Assembly: GCA_030609125.1 (NCBI GenBank)
Contig: JAUWCW010000024.1
Coordinates: 1 to 12,689, forward strand
Direction of reading: 5' to 3'
DNA length: 12,689 bases
DNA from: Candidatus Rokuibacteriota bacterium
Lineage (GTDB): Bacteria; JAUVQV01
The translations under genes were made by a program, and so were the position numbers. Of this stretch, positions 1-6,803 are shown in pieces. The notes under the pieces were generated by a model. That model saw only the letters and a program-made list of their open reading frames with translations, made no database searches and was not told where the DNA came from. Position 1 is the stretch's first letter, and every line of letters starts with the position of its first letter.

Positions 1-740
1 CGGACGGCGCCCTCGCTGACGGGCGTCTCTTTCGGGGTCTCGGGCATGGAGGGAGGCTTCTCCGGGGTCTCGGGCATGGGGGCAGGCTTCTTCGGCTCCG
101 GCGCCATCTTCCTGGCCGGCGGGGGACCCGGCTCGTCCTCGAGGAGCGGAAGAATCAGCTGTCTGCCGGGAAGGGGGGCCGTGGCCATGTCGAGATTGTT
201 CGCTCTGGCCACAAGAAAGGCAAGCTCCGGGTCCTGGTAGAACTTCCGGGCGATCTTCGCGTAGGTGTCCCCCTCGGCGACCTGGTACGAGATGGTGTCT
301 TCGTGGAGACGATTCTTCAGGTAGTGGAGAGCCTCCGCGTGGTCCGGCCTGGCCACCAGGGCCAGGAGGAACTCCTTTCTGGCTTCGGCGAAGGACACCT
401 GCCGGTAGAAGGCAACTCCCCTGTGAAAGTGATCGTCGGCGGCGGAGGCCAGCAGGTCCTGGAGGCGGGAGATCTCCCGGACGGCGACCTTGTCGCCGGG
501 ACGCGAGGCGGCGGCGATGCGCCATGACTCCAGGGCCCGTTCCGGCCGCCCGGCCGCCTCTTCCTCCCGGGCCATATTCTGGTAGCGGTCGGAAAGCGAA
601 GCGAAAGGATCGACAGGCTCTCCGCCCGGGGGGGGTGGAGGGGCGCCGGGCGGGGCGGGAAGGGCGGCACACCCCGCGAGGGCGCCCAGCAGCATCACCG
701 CCGGAAGCCGGGAGAGGAACGGACGAGGGAAAAGACTCAT
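1..740 (-). CDS. LysM-domain lipoprotein with TPR-like region (3' end cut off by window edge)
   Basis: Read leftwards from an ATG at 740; 246 codons are open and no stop occurs before base 1, so the C-terminus is missing. The N-terminus is a lipoprotein signal: a basic start, a hydrophobic stretch and a lipobox LAGC with Cys24. A proline-rich linker follows (about residues 28-44), then a helical TPR-like section (about 100-142, with an AFYRQVSFAEARKEFLLAL core), then one LysM domain (about 151-199, starting YQVAEGDTYAKIA and ending LPGRQLILPL), then a Pro/Glu/Lys tail in which MPETP occurs twice. LysM domains bind the glycan of peptidoglycan, so I infer an envelope protein anchored in a membrane and touching the wall. 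Its start overlaps the stop of the upstream deacetylase gene by four bases (ATGA) and it lacks a clear Shine-Dalgarno, suggesting translational coupling. No enzymatic domain is visible; the specific function is unknown. Confidence 0.85.
   Translation of the reverse strand, partial: MSLFPRPFLSRLPAVMLLGALAGCAALPAPPGAPPPPPGGEPVDPFASLSDRYQNMAREEEAAGRPERALESWRIAAASRPGDKVAVREISRLQDLLASAADDHFHRGVAFYRQVSFAEARKEFLLALVARPDHAEALHYLKNRLHEDTISYQVAEGDTYAKIARKFYQDPELAFLVARANNLDMATAPLPGRQLILPLLEDEPGPPPARKMAPEPKKPAPMPETPEKPPSMPETPKETPVSEGAV
33..79. repeat. Short direct repeat in the proline-rich tail of the LysM lipoprotein
   Basis: The 17-base string CGGGGTCTCGGGCATGG occurs at 33-49 and again at 63-79, a 30-base period that keeps frame. 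It encodes the repeated Met-Pro-Glu-Thr-Pro of the tail. It looks like internal duplication of a low-complexity linker, not a separate element. Confidence 0.7.
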
Positions 741-1774
741 CGCAGCGCCCGCGACCTGTGGGTCGTGAGGTTCTTTTCGAAGCGGGTGAGATCGAAATCG
801 CCGAAGATCATGGACCGCTGGACCCGGAAGTTGGGTGTGAAAAAGGGGTTCGCGCCCCGCTTGACGGTGAGGGCCCCCCGGTAGCCGAGGTTCTTGAGGA
901 GCACGATCACGAGATGGCTGGTGTCTCCGTACGGGTAGGCGAGATAGCGGACCTTTTTCCCGACGTTCTTCTCAATGGTCCGCATGGACCAGGTGAGCTC
1001 CTTTTCGATGTCCTCGAAGTACTCCCTGAAGCTCTCTCCCTCATTCAGTGTCGAAAGGTTCCGGTGGTCGATGGTGTGGCACTGCGTGTCGATGCCGGCC
1101 GCCGCCATTTCCCGGATCTGCTCCCACGAGAGGGTCTTGTCGCTCCCGGTGATCATGCGCGTGGAAATGAAGAGGGTGGCGGGATAGCCGTACCGCTTCA
1201 GGATGGGAAAGGCGAGCTCGTACAGGGAACGCCAGCCGTCGTCGAAGGTTATGACCACCGACTTTTCAGGGAGGTCTGTCTTGAAGTCCAGGAAATCGAA
1301 GAACTCGTCCATTGTCACCACGCGGTACCCGTTCTCCTTGAGGAACCGCATCTGGCTCTCGAAGGACTCGCGGGTCACGGTCATGGCGTCCGCCTTGGAT
1401 TCGGAGATCTTGTGGTACGAGAGAACGGGAACGGTCTGATAGCGCCCTCGCCCCAGGCCTCCGGGTTTGAAAGGACGCAGGGGGATGACGAGACCGTCGC
1501 CGGGACGGAGGGTGCCGGTGCGGTTGAACTCCTCTATCACCCAGCCGCGGGATGGGTCGTCGAGGTGCGCCCCAGCCAGGGAGGCGAAGGTGTCTCCCGG
1601 CTGGACGATGACCGCCACGTAGTCACCGGATGACCGGGACGACTCGACGGCCCCGGGAGCGGGGGACGGCGCGGAGGGCTCCTCTGAGGAGGGCCACGCC
1701 GGCATCGAGGCGCAGCCGGCAAAAAAGACCGACAGGACGAGAGCGGCCGCCTGGTACATGGTGCTCTTCTTCAC
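737..1774 (-). CDS. LysM-containing polysaccharide deacetylase lipoprotein (NodB family)
   Basis: Predicted 345-residue secreted lipoprotein. The signal peptide ends in a lipobox FAGC (Cys21). A LysM domain spans about residues 51-99 and is followed by a NodB-type carbohydrate esterase 4 domain (about 113-325). Visible motifs are SYH (119-121), TFDDG (176-180, with catalytic and metal-binding Asp), H233-x3-H237 (zinc histidines) and LAYPYG (278-283). The family removes acetyl groups from N-acetylglucosamine polymers. With a wall-binding LysM on the same chain, peptidoglycan or an exopolysaccharide such as PNAG is the likely substrate; the sequence does not decide which. The start is GTG at 1774, preceded by GGGGAAG; it is preferred over the ATG six codons in because it keeps the two lysines of the signal peptide. 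The stop overlaps the start of the next LysM gene (ATGA). Confidence 0.92.
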   Translation of the reverse strand: MKKSTMYQAAALVLSVFFAGCASMPAWPSSEEPSAPSPAPGAVESSRSSGDYVAVIVQPGDTFASLAGAHLDDPSRGWVIEEFNRTGTLRPGDGLVIPLRPFKPGGLGRGRYQTVPVLSYHKISESKADAMTVTRESFESQMRFLKENGYRVVTMDEFFDFLDFKTDLPEKSVVITFDDGWRSLYELAFPILKRYGYPATLFISTRMITGSDKTLSWEQIREMAAAGIDTQCHTIDHRNLSTLNEGESFREYFEDIEKELTWSMRTIEKNVGKKVRYLAYPYGDTSHLVIVLLKNLGYRGALTVKRGANPFFTPNFRVQRSMIFGDFDLTRFEKNLTTHRSRALR

Positions 1775-1878
1775 AGTTCTTCCCCAATAGATTGTCAGGA
1801 TAATGAATGGTAAAGGTTCGTGCGCGAAAACTCAAACCCGGAAGAGCCCCGCGGCGGAACGTGCCGGAGGGCCGTGTG
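1775..1878 (-). promoter_or_regulatory. Candidate sigma70-like promoter for the LysM lipoprotein pair
   Basis: In the 104-bp gap between the cyclase stop and the deacetylase start, the minus strand shows TTGAGT (1830-1835) and TACCAT (1807-1812), separated by 17 bases. Each box matches consensus at four of six positions. A start site would fall near 1800, leaving a short leader before the GTG at 1774. I see no clear hairpin with a T-run ending the cyclase transcript here, so readthrough from the cyclase gene is also possible. Confidence 0.35.
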
Positions 1879-3567
1879 TCAGGACAGCTCCGGGGTGTCT
1901 TCCCGTGTGCCCAGGACCTCGTAGGTCTCTATTTCCAGTTCCCTTCCCTTGACCTTGACGGAGCCCATGGGCCGTGAGGAGATCGCCCCTTCCGCCCCCC
2001 ACTGGGTGCTTCCGCTGATGATGATCTGTCCCGCCGAGGCCAGGGAGTTGAGCCGGGAGGCTATGTTGACGCAGTCGCCGATGACACTGTACTCGCGCTT
2101 TACTTCCGACCCCAGATCGCCCGCGACGGCTTCGCCGGAATTGATGCCGATGCCGACACTGTCCAGCAGAGGGTACCCGTCCTTCGCCCTTTCGGTGAAT
2201 TCCTCCTGCATGGCCACCGCCGCCAGTACGGCCCTCGCGGCGTGGTCGTCCCGGGCCACGGGAGCGCCGAAAACTCCGAGGACGGAGTCGCCGATGAACT
2301 TGTCCACGTAGCCGCCGTTGGCGATGATGTGGCGGGTGGCGATTTCGAAGTAGCGGTTGACGGCCTCGACGACCTCTTCCGGCTCGCTATTCTCGCTGAA
2401 CGCCGTGAAGCCCCGTATGTCGGTGAAGAGGAGGCTCACCCTCATGCGCCGGCCCTTGAGCCACTCCTCTTCCGGGTGGGCCATGATCATCTTCAGGATC
2501 TCGGGGCTGACGTAGCTGCCGAAGGACTTCTGCATCTTCAGTTTCTTCCAGAGCTCCTTGGACATGTAGTTGAAGGCGGCGGCGAGGTCCCCGAACTCGT
2601 CCTTCCTGATCTCGCTTATGCGGTGCTCGAAGTTGCCCTTTCCGATCTCCTGGGTGGCCAGAACGAGCTGGGCGATGGGACGGGAAAAGCTCACGCCGAT
2701 CTGGATGGCTATGAGAAGGCCCAGCAGAACGATGAAGAAGCTGAGGACGATGACGTTCAGACTCTCCTTCCGGATCTGCTTGTCGATGAAGTCGAGGGAG
2801 ATGCCGACCAGCGCGCTGCCCAGCTCGACGCCGCTGAACGAAACGGGGCGGGAGAGGACCAGCACGTGCGCCCCCGTGTCGAGCCTTGCCCGGAAGTAGG
2901 ACAGGTCGTCCTCGCGGACGGTTTCCCCCCTGCCCTCCAGGGACGGCAGATTGCCTCCGATGAAGGAAGAGTCGGAGTGGGCCTTGACGATGCCCTTGCG
3001 GCCGACGATGGCGGCGTAGAGGAGCCCTTCGACGGAGGCGGCCTCCTTGATCAGGGCGTTGAGGCGGACGATGTCGTCCTCCAGCAGGGGGATGGCGGCG
3101 TCGCCGACGAAGTAGTTGAGACTCACCTTCCCCGTTCTCACCGTCTGTTCGTAGAGGCTGCTCTTCTGCCGGGCCAGGATGACGAAGCTCAGAATCAGGA
3201 TGGTGAGCCAGATGATGAAGGTGATGGCGAAAGAGAGCTTCGCCCTGATGGGGATTCGAAGGTTCGACCATCTCCCCCGGAGGGTGTGACGCTTCTGCTT
3301 GATGAGGGCGCTGATGTCGTCGGAGAGGCTGTCCGCCGATACTCCGTACTGCCTGGCGATGGCCTGCAGGACTTCGACCTCCGAGGCGAAGCCCTGCTCG
3401 ACGACGATCTGTCCCAGCCGCTGGGGGTCGTTCTCCTGGATCTCAAGGGCGCGCTGGAGCTGCTCCTCGCTGATGACCTTCTCACGCACGAGAACCCGGC
3501 CCAGGGGCGGAGGTCCTGAGCGGCGGCCGGTCTTCTTTCTGTCCGAAGTCCTGTCTTTTTCGCCCAC
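1879..3567 (-). CDS. Membrane class III adenylate cyclase with N-terminal MshEN/GspE-N-like domain, periplasmic sensor and HAMP
   Basis: 562 residues from the GTG at 3567. Order: basic N-terminus; a MshEN/GspE-N-like domain (about 20-80) with tandem leucine-rich motifs, PLGRVLVREKVISEEQLQRA and RLGQIVVEQGFASEVEVLQA; membrane segment 1 (about 110-131); an extracytoplasmic region of about 140 residues that looks Cache-like; membrane segment 2 (about 270-293); HAMP (about 290-345); and a class III nucleotide cyclase domain (about 375-550). Metal-binding Asp383 (FTDIRGFT) and Asp427 (IGDS), ATP-selecting Lys423 (VDKFIGD), and transition-state Asn501 and Arg505 (VNIASRL) are all present, so an active adenylate cyclase is expected. 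Another in-frame GTG at 3648 would add 27 Arg/Pro-rich residues. I prefer 3567 because AAAGG lies five bases upstream and the predicted promoter would start RNA at about 3644. It is transcribed away from the lipid operon. Confidence 0.9.
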   Translation of the reverse strand: MGEKDRTSDRKKTGRRSGPPPLGRVLVREKVISEEQLQRALEIQENDPQRLGQIVVEQGFASEVEVLQAIARQYGVSADSLSDDISALIKQKRHTLRGRWSNLRIPIRAKLSFAITFIIWLTILILSFVILARQKSSLYEQTVRTGKVSLNYFVGDAAIPLLEDDIVRLNALIKEAASVEGLLYAAIVGRKGIVKAHSDSSFIGGNLPSLEGRGETVREDDLSYFRARLDTGAHVLVLSRPVSFSGVELGSALVGISLDFIDKQIRKESLNVIVLSFFIVLLGLLIAIQIGVSFSRPIAQLVLATQEIGKGNFEHRISEIRKDEFGDLAAAFNYMSKELWKKLKMQKSFGSYVSPEILKMIMAHPEEEWLKGRRMRVSLLFTDIRGFTAFSENSEPEEVVEAVNRYFEIATRHIIANGGYVDKFIGDSVLGVFGAPVARDDHAARAVLAAVAMQEEFTERAKDGYPLLDSVGIGINSGEAVAGDLGSEVKREYSVIGDCVNIASRLNSLASAGQIIISGSTQWGAEGAISSRPMGSVKVKGRELEIETYEVLGTREDTPELS

Positions 3568-3650
3568 CGGGTCCTTTCGGGGAGATTTCCGGATTCCCTG
3601 AGGCGGCCCGCCGCGCTGTTCGCGCAGGCAGGGGCGCCGACGTAACACCT

Positions 3651-3679
3651 AATCTACGGAAAAACCCGTCGCGAGGCAA
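3651..3679 (-). promoter_or_regulatory. Candidate leftward promoter for the adenylate cyclase gene
   Basis: On the minus strand TTGCCT (3674-3679) and TAGATT (3651-3656) are separated by exactly 17 bases; each matches sigma70 consensus at four of six positions. RNA would begin near 3644, leaving about 77 bases of leader before the preferred GTG at 3567. The GTG at 3648 would then lie at or upstream of the RNA start. Confidence 0.4.
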
Positions 3680-3692
3680 CTCCAGAAAAAAC

Positions 3693-3720
3693 TTGACCTT
3701 TTCAAATTTCTTTGTAAAAT
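3693..3720 (+). promoter_or_regulatory. Strong sigma70-like promoter of the yceD-rpmF-plsX-fab operon
   Basis: TTGACC (3693-3698) and TAAAAT (3715-3720) are 16 bases apart; each box matches consensus at five of six positions. They sit in an AT-rich island (about 3684-3722) that stands out from the GC-rich surroundings. RNA would begin near 3727, giving a leader of about 50 bases before the ATG at 3777. This is the best promoter match I found in the window and precedes the whole lipid gene run. The -35 boxes of this and the leftward promoter are only 13 bases apart, so the two could interfere or share a regulator. Confidence 0.7.
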
Positions 3721-3776
3721 GCTGGCACTCGTTGTTGATTCCCGGACGAAAAGGAACGAAGAACGGGTCCCTGTTC

Positions 3777-4310
3777 ATGGAACATGATGATTTTACAGTT
3801 CTTTTAGAGAATATTCTTCCCGAGGGGCTGGAAAAGCGCCTCGAAGTGCGTGAGGCGGAAGCGGAGGAACTCAGACTCGCCATGCCGCTGAGCGCCCCCC
3901 TGGGGGTTGAGCTCAGCCTGACGAGGCACGGCAGCAGGGTCCTGGTGCGGGGCACAATCAGGGGGGCGGTCACCCTGGAGTGTTCCCGCTGCCTGGCGGG
4001 TTTTTCGCACCCCGTCGAAGCGGGACTGGAAACCCACCTCGAGATTGGTGAGAAGAAGGCCGCCGCTACCGACCACGAACCGTCGCTGGAGGAACTGGAC
4101 GTTCAACAGATAGACAAAGGCTGCATCGACCTGAGAGAGTTGATCGCCGAGCAGGTTCACCTCGCCGTGCCGCTCAAGCCTCTCTGTTCAGAAGGCTGCC
4201 GGGGTCTCTGTGCTCACTGCGGAGCCGATCTCAACACCGAGAGCTGTTCCTGTGAGGGCGAGCAGACCGATCCCCGGTGGGATGCCCTGAAACATTTGAA
4301 AGAACAGTAA
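3777..4310 (+). CDS. yceD: YceD/DUF177 family protein, upstream partner of rpmF
   Basis: 177 residues from ATG 3777. Family hallmarks are a CSRCL motif (Cys69, Cys72) in the middle, a C-terminal cysteine cluster PLKPLCSEGCRGLCAHCGAD (Cys137, 141, 145, 148) and the ending DPRWDALKHL. YceD proteins are encoded next to rpmF across bacteria and have been linked to 23S rRNA or ribosome assembly; the biochemical role is not settled. The cysteines suggest metal binding, by inspection only. The reading frame runs upstream to a TTG at 3693, but that codon lies inside the -35 box, so it cannot be in the mRNA. The ATG at 3777 also gives the usual family start (short acidic lead, then ILPEGL). A weak point is the lack of a good Shine-Dalgarno: the nearest purine run, AAAAGGAACGAAG, ends about 16 bases upstream. 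First gene of the operon; rpmF starts 32 bases after its stop. Confidence 0.9.
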   Translation: MEHDDFTVLLENILPEGLEKRLEVREAEAEELRLAMPLSAPLGVELSLTRHGSRVLVRGTIRGAVTLECSRCLAGFSHPVEAGLETHLEIGEKKAAATDHEPSLEELDVQQIDKGCIDLRELIAEQVHLAVPLKPLCSEGCRGLCAHCGADLNTESCSCEGEQTDPRWDALKHLKEQ

Positions 4311-4342
4311 ATCGCCTGCTCCTGAAAGGAGGATCAAGGCTC

Positions 4343-4525
4343 ATGGCACATCCGAAGAGAAGACATACGAAAACGAGGCGCAACAAACGCAGGAGTCATG
4401 ACAGCCTGACGCCGCCCAACCTCTCGAACTGCCCGCAGTGCCAGCAGCCAAAGCCTCCGCACCGGGTCTGCCTCCACTGCGGCTACTACAAGGGCCAGGA
4501 AATCATCGAGATCCCGGAGGACTAG
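4343..4525 (+). CDS. rpmF: Ribosomal protein bL32 (zinc-ribbon form)
   Basis: 60 residues, the usual bL32 length. The N-terminus MAHPKRRHTKTRRNKRRSHD is the typical basic tail that enters the large subunit near the peptidyl-transferase region. Cys30-x2-Cys33 and Cys43-x2-Cys46 (CPQC ... CLHC) form an intact zinc ribbon, so this is the zinc-binding (C+) form and not the cysteine-free paralogue that some bacteria use under zinc starvation. The start is fixed by a strong AAAGGAGG at 4325-4332, ten bases before the ATG; upstream in-frame codons belong to a run-on frame overlapping the yceD end. It lies between yceD and plsX, the conserved order coupling ribosome production to lipid synthesis. Confidence 0.97.
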   Translation: MAHPKRRHTKTRRNKRRSHDSLTPPNLSNCPQCQQPKPPHRVCLHCGYYKGQEIIEIPED

Positions 4526-4548
4526 GGCCCCTCTGGCCGGGAATTGCG

Positions 4549-5664
4549 ATGACTATCGCCGTTGATGCCATGGGGGGCGACCGCGCTCCCTTCGTCGTGG
4601 TCGAGGGAGCGGTGGAGGCGGCCAGGGAATACGGCCACTCCATCATCCTCGTCGGCGACAGCGAGATCGTCCGGGCCGAGTTGGCCAAGCACGACACCGG
4701 CGGCCTGCCGATTTCGGTCAAGCACGCCAGCGAGGTCGTCGCCATGGACGAGCCTCCGTCCCAGGCGATGCGGAAGAAGAAGAAGTCCTCCATCCGCCTC
4801 GCCGTCGACCTGGTGAGGAGCGGCGAGTCCCGGGCCTTTGTCTCGGCGGGCAACACCGGGGCCGCCATGGCCCACGCGAAATACCGCTGGGGACGCCTCA
4901 AGGGCGTGGAGCGTCCCGCCATCGCCGTGCAGCTTCCCACCACCGAAGGGATGACGACCCTCCTGGACGCCGGGGCGACCCTCGACTGCAAGCCGAAGCA
5001 CCTCGTCCAGTTCGCCATCATGGGGGAGATGTATTGTCGCTACATCCTCCGCAAGGCCGACCCCCGCGTCGCCCTGCTCAACATCGGGGAAGAGGAGGCC
5101 AAGGGGAACGACGTCATCCGGGAGGCCTTCGCGGTGCTCAAGCGGAGCTCGCTGAATTTCATCGGCAATCTGGACGGCAAAGAGGTCTACCAGGGGAAGG
5201 CCGACGTCATCGTCTGCGACGGCCTGATCGGGAACGTGGCTCTTAAGATCAGCGAAAGCGCTGCCGAGATGATGCAGGACGTGCTCCGCAGGGAGTTGTC
5301 CCGAACCTGGCAGAGCCGCCTGGGGGCCTTCATCCTGAAGCCCGCTTTCCGGAATCTGAAGAAGTCGGTGGACTACTCGGAGTACGGCGGGGCGCCGCTT
5401 CTGGGCGTGAACGGGGTCTGCATCATCGCCCACGGCCGTTCATCCGCGAAGGCCATCAAGAACGCCATACGGGTGGCGGGGGAGTCCATGGAGAACAGGC
5501 TCAACGAGCACATCATGGAAGACCTGGAAGCGCTGCACGACCTGCGGCAGGCGCAGGGCCGCACCGTGCCCTTCTGGAGCCGCGTGACCGGCAGGGGCCG
5601 TTCCAGCCGGGAAGGGCCGGCGCGGGATCCAGAGGTTCCGGGGGCTGACGAGAAGGGGGCCTGA
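4549..5664 (+). CDS. plsX: Phosphate acyltransferase PlsX
   Basis: 371 residues. PlsX converts acyl-ACP and phosphate to acyl-phosphate, the donor used by PlsY to start phosphatidic acid synthesis at the membrane. Family motifs are VDAMGGDRAP at the N-terminus (5-14), SAGNTGA (99-105), NIGEEEAKGN (178-187), VCDGLIGNVALK (222-233) and YGGAPLLGVNGVCIIAHG (279-296). The start is ATG 4549, 23 bases after the rpmF stop, with only a weak GGGAA upstream. Many family members end near residue 330-345; this one carries an extra polar Arg/Gly/Glu tail from about 332 to 371, whose role is unknown. The stop is two bases before the fabH start, consistent with tight coupling of acyl-phosphate formation and fatty acid initiation. 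Confidence 0.96.
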   Translation: MTIAVDAMGGDRAPFVVVEGAVEAAREYGHSIILVGDSEIVRAELAKHDTGGLPISVKHASEVVAMDEPPSQAMRKKKKSSIRLAVDLVRSGESRAFVSAGNTGAAMAHAKYRWGRLKGVERPAIAVQLPTTEGMTTLLDAGATLDCKPKHLVQFAIMGEMYCRYILRKADPRVALLNIGEEEAKGNDVIREAFAVLKRSSLNFIGNLDGKEVYQGKADVIVCDGLIGNVALKISESAAEMMQDVLRRELSRTWQSRLGAFILKPAFRNLKKSVDYSEYGGAPLLGVNGVCIIAHGRSSAKAIKNAIRVAGESMENRLNEHIMEDLEALHDLRQAQGRTVPFWSRVTGRGRSSREGPARDPEVPGADEKGA

Positions 5665-5666
5665 CG

Positions 5667-6659
5667 GTGGCCGGTCGCATAAGAACGAAGATCGTAGGCA
5701 CCGGATCGTACCTTCCGGAAAAGGTCCTGACCAACGCCGACCTGGAAAAGAAGGTCGATACCAGCGACAAGTGGATCATAACCAGGACCGGCATCAGGGA
5801 AAGGCGCATGGCGGCCCGCAGCCAGGCGACCTCCGATCTCGGCTACGAGGCGGCCGTTCAGGCCCTCGAGTCCGCCGGCATGAAAGCCAGGGATCTGGAC
5901 CTCATCCTGGTGGCCACCTGCACACCCGACGCCCTCATGCCCTCCACGGCCTGCTACCTGCAGAGCCGCCTGGGGGCAAGGAAGGCGGCCGCCATGGATC
6001 TGAACGCGGCCTGCACCGGCTTCGTCTACGGCATCACCGTGGCGGACTCGATGATACGCGCCGGGGCGGCGAAGAACTGCCTTCTCGTCGGCGCCGAGAT
6101 CCTCACGCGTTTCATAAACTGGAACGACCGCGGCACCTGCATCCTCTTTGCCGACGGGGCAGGGGCCGTCGTTATGGCCCCCACCGGCCTCGGCCGCTCG
6201 GAAGTGCTGACCACCCACCTCTACGCCGACGGCCGGCAGGCGGGCCTGCTCTGCATTCCAGCCCTGGGATCGCGCAAACCCGCCACTCCGGCGGTGCTGG
6301 AAAAGGGCCTGAACACGGTGCACATGAAAGGGAACGAGACGTTCAAGCTCGCCGTCAAGGGCATGGCGCAGGCCGCCCAGCAGGCCTTCAAGGCGACGGG
6401 GCTCAGCAGGGACGACCTGTCCCTCTTCATTCCCCACCAGGCGAATATCCGCATCATCGAGGCCACGGCCAAGCGCCTGAAGATTCCCATGTCGAAAGTG
6501 ATGGTGAACATCGACCGGTACGGGAACACCTCGGCGGCGACCATCCCCATCGCCCTCGACGAGGCGGTGCTGAGGGGAAGGATCAAGCGGGGGGACCTGG
6601 TTCTGCTCGGCGCTTTCGGCGCCGGCTTCACCTGGGGATCGGCGCTGCTGCGCTGGTGA
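5667..6659 (+). CDS. fabH: Beta-ketoacyl-ACP synthase III
   Basis: 330 residues, normal length. FabH condenses a short acyl-CoA, usually acetyl-CoA, with malonyl-ACP to start each fatty acid chain. The catalytic triad is complete: Cys116 in LNAACTGFVYG, His257 in FIPHQANIRI and Asn287 in RYGNTSAATIP. The N-terminal ITRTGIRERR (38-47) is also typical and lies in the CoA-binding part of the family. The start is GTG 5667, two bases after the plsX stop, with AAGGGGG about ten bases upstream. It is followed by a 144-base gap holding a heptad repeat array, the longest gap within the lipid operon. Whether it prefers acetyl-CoA or branched primers cannot be read from sequence alone. Confidence 0.96.
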   Translation: MAGRIRTKIVGTGSYLPEKVLTNADLEKKVDTSDKWIITRTGIRERRMAARSQATSDLGYEAAVQALESAGMKARDLDLILVATCTPDALMPSTACYLQSRLGARKAAAMDLNAACTGFVYGITVADSMIRAGAAKNCLLVGAEILTRFINWNDRGTCILFADGAGAVVMAPTGLGRSEVLTTHLYADGRQAGLLCIPALGSRKPATPAVLEKGLNTVHMKGNETFKLAVKGMAQAAQQAFKATGLSRDDLSLFIPHQANIRIIEATAKRLKIPMSKVMVNIDRYGNTSAATIPIALDEAVLRGRIKRGDLVLLGAFGAGFTWGSALLRW

Positions 6660-6677
6660 TGGAATGAAGGGATCAAA

Positions 6678-6690
6678 GCGGCACTGCCGC
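6678..6690. repeat. Short inverted repeat downstream of fabH
   Basis: GCGGCACTGCCGC is a perfect inverted repeat that could fold with a 5-bp stem and 3-base loop, starting 18 bases after the fabH stop. No T-run follows, so it is a poor intrinsic terminator; it could mark an RNA 3' end or be chance. Confidence 0.35.
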
Positions 6691-6747
6691 ATTGGGAAAA
6701 GGCAGCGAACATGAGATTCGGCAAGAAGAGTCCGGCAGACAGCGGAA

Positions 6748-6782
6748 AGCTGATAGCTGATAGCTGAGAGCTGATAGCTGAA
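6748..6782. repeat. Five-copy heptad tandem array AGCTGAN between fabH and the acyl-CoA dehydrogenase
   Basis: Five adjacent 7-base units: AGCTGAT, AGCTGAT, AGCTGAG, AGCTGAT, AGCTGAA. Each has the palindromic core AGCT. The array ends 21 bases before the dehydrogenase ATG, just upstream of its Shine-Dalgarno. The rest of the gap (6660-6747) shows no convincing promoter. It could be a slippage-prone simple repeat, a member of a dispersed intergenic repeat family, or a protein-binding array. Confidence 0.85.
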
Positions 6783-6803
6783 AACTTATCAAGGGAGGAC
6801 ACT

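Noticed and set aside
524-1633. 369-codon plus-strand open frame opposite the LysM genes
   Set aside because: Spans two real minus-strand genes and their overlap, with no domain signal; the minus-strand proteins have lipobox, LysM and NodB motifs.
1836-1878. Terminator hairpin after the cyclase stop
   Set aside because: The GC-rich stretch has only short, imperfect self-complementarity and no stem directly followed by T residues on the minus strand that I could align convincingly.
2242-3519. 425-codon plus-strand open frame opposite the cyclase gene
   Set aside because: Acidic low-complexity translation with no recognisable domain, wholly antisense to a gene with intact catalytic motifs; typical of GC-rich shadow frames.
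3693-3776. Upstream extension of yceD from TTG 3693
   Set aside because: The TTG lies within the -35 hexamer of the predicted promoter, and the extra residues do not resemble the family N-terminus.
5373-6692. 439-codon minus-strand open frame opposite plsX/fabH
   Set aside because: Antisense shadow across two intact enzymes; no domain seen.
6660-6747. Separate promoter for the acd-etf block
   Set aside because: I found no pair of hexamers with acceptable spacing and match; the block is probably read from the upstream promoter.
6748-6782. CRISPR-like array
   Set aside because: Units are 7 bases with no spacers and no cas genes nearby; it is a simple tandem repeat.
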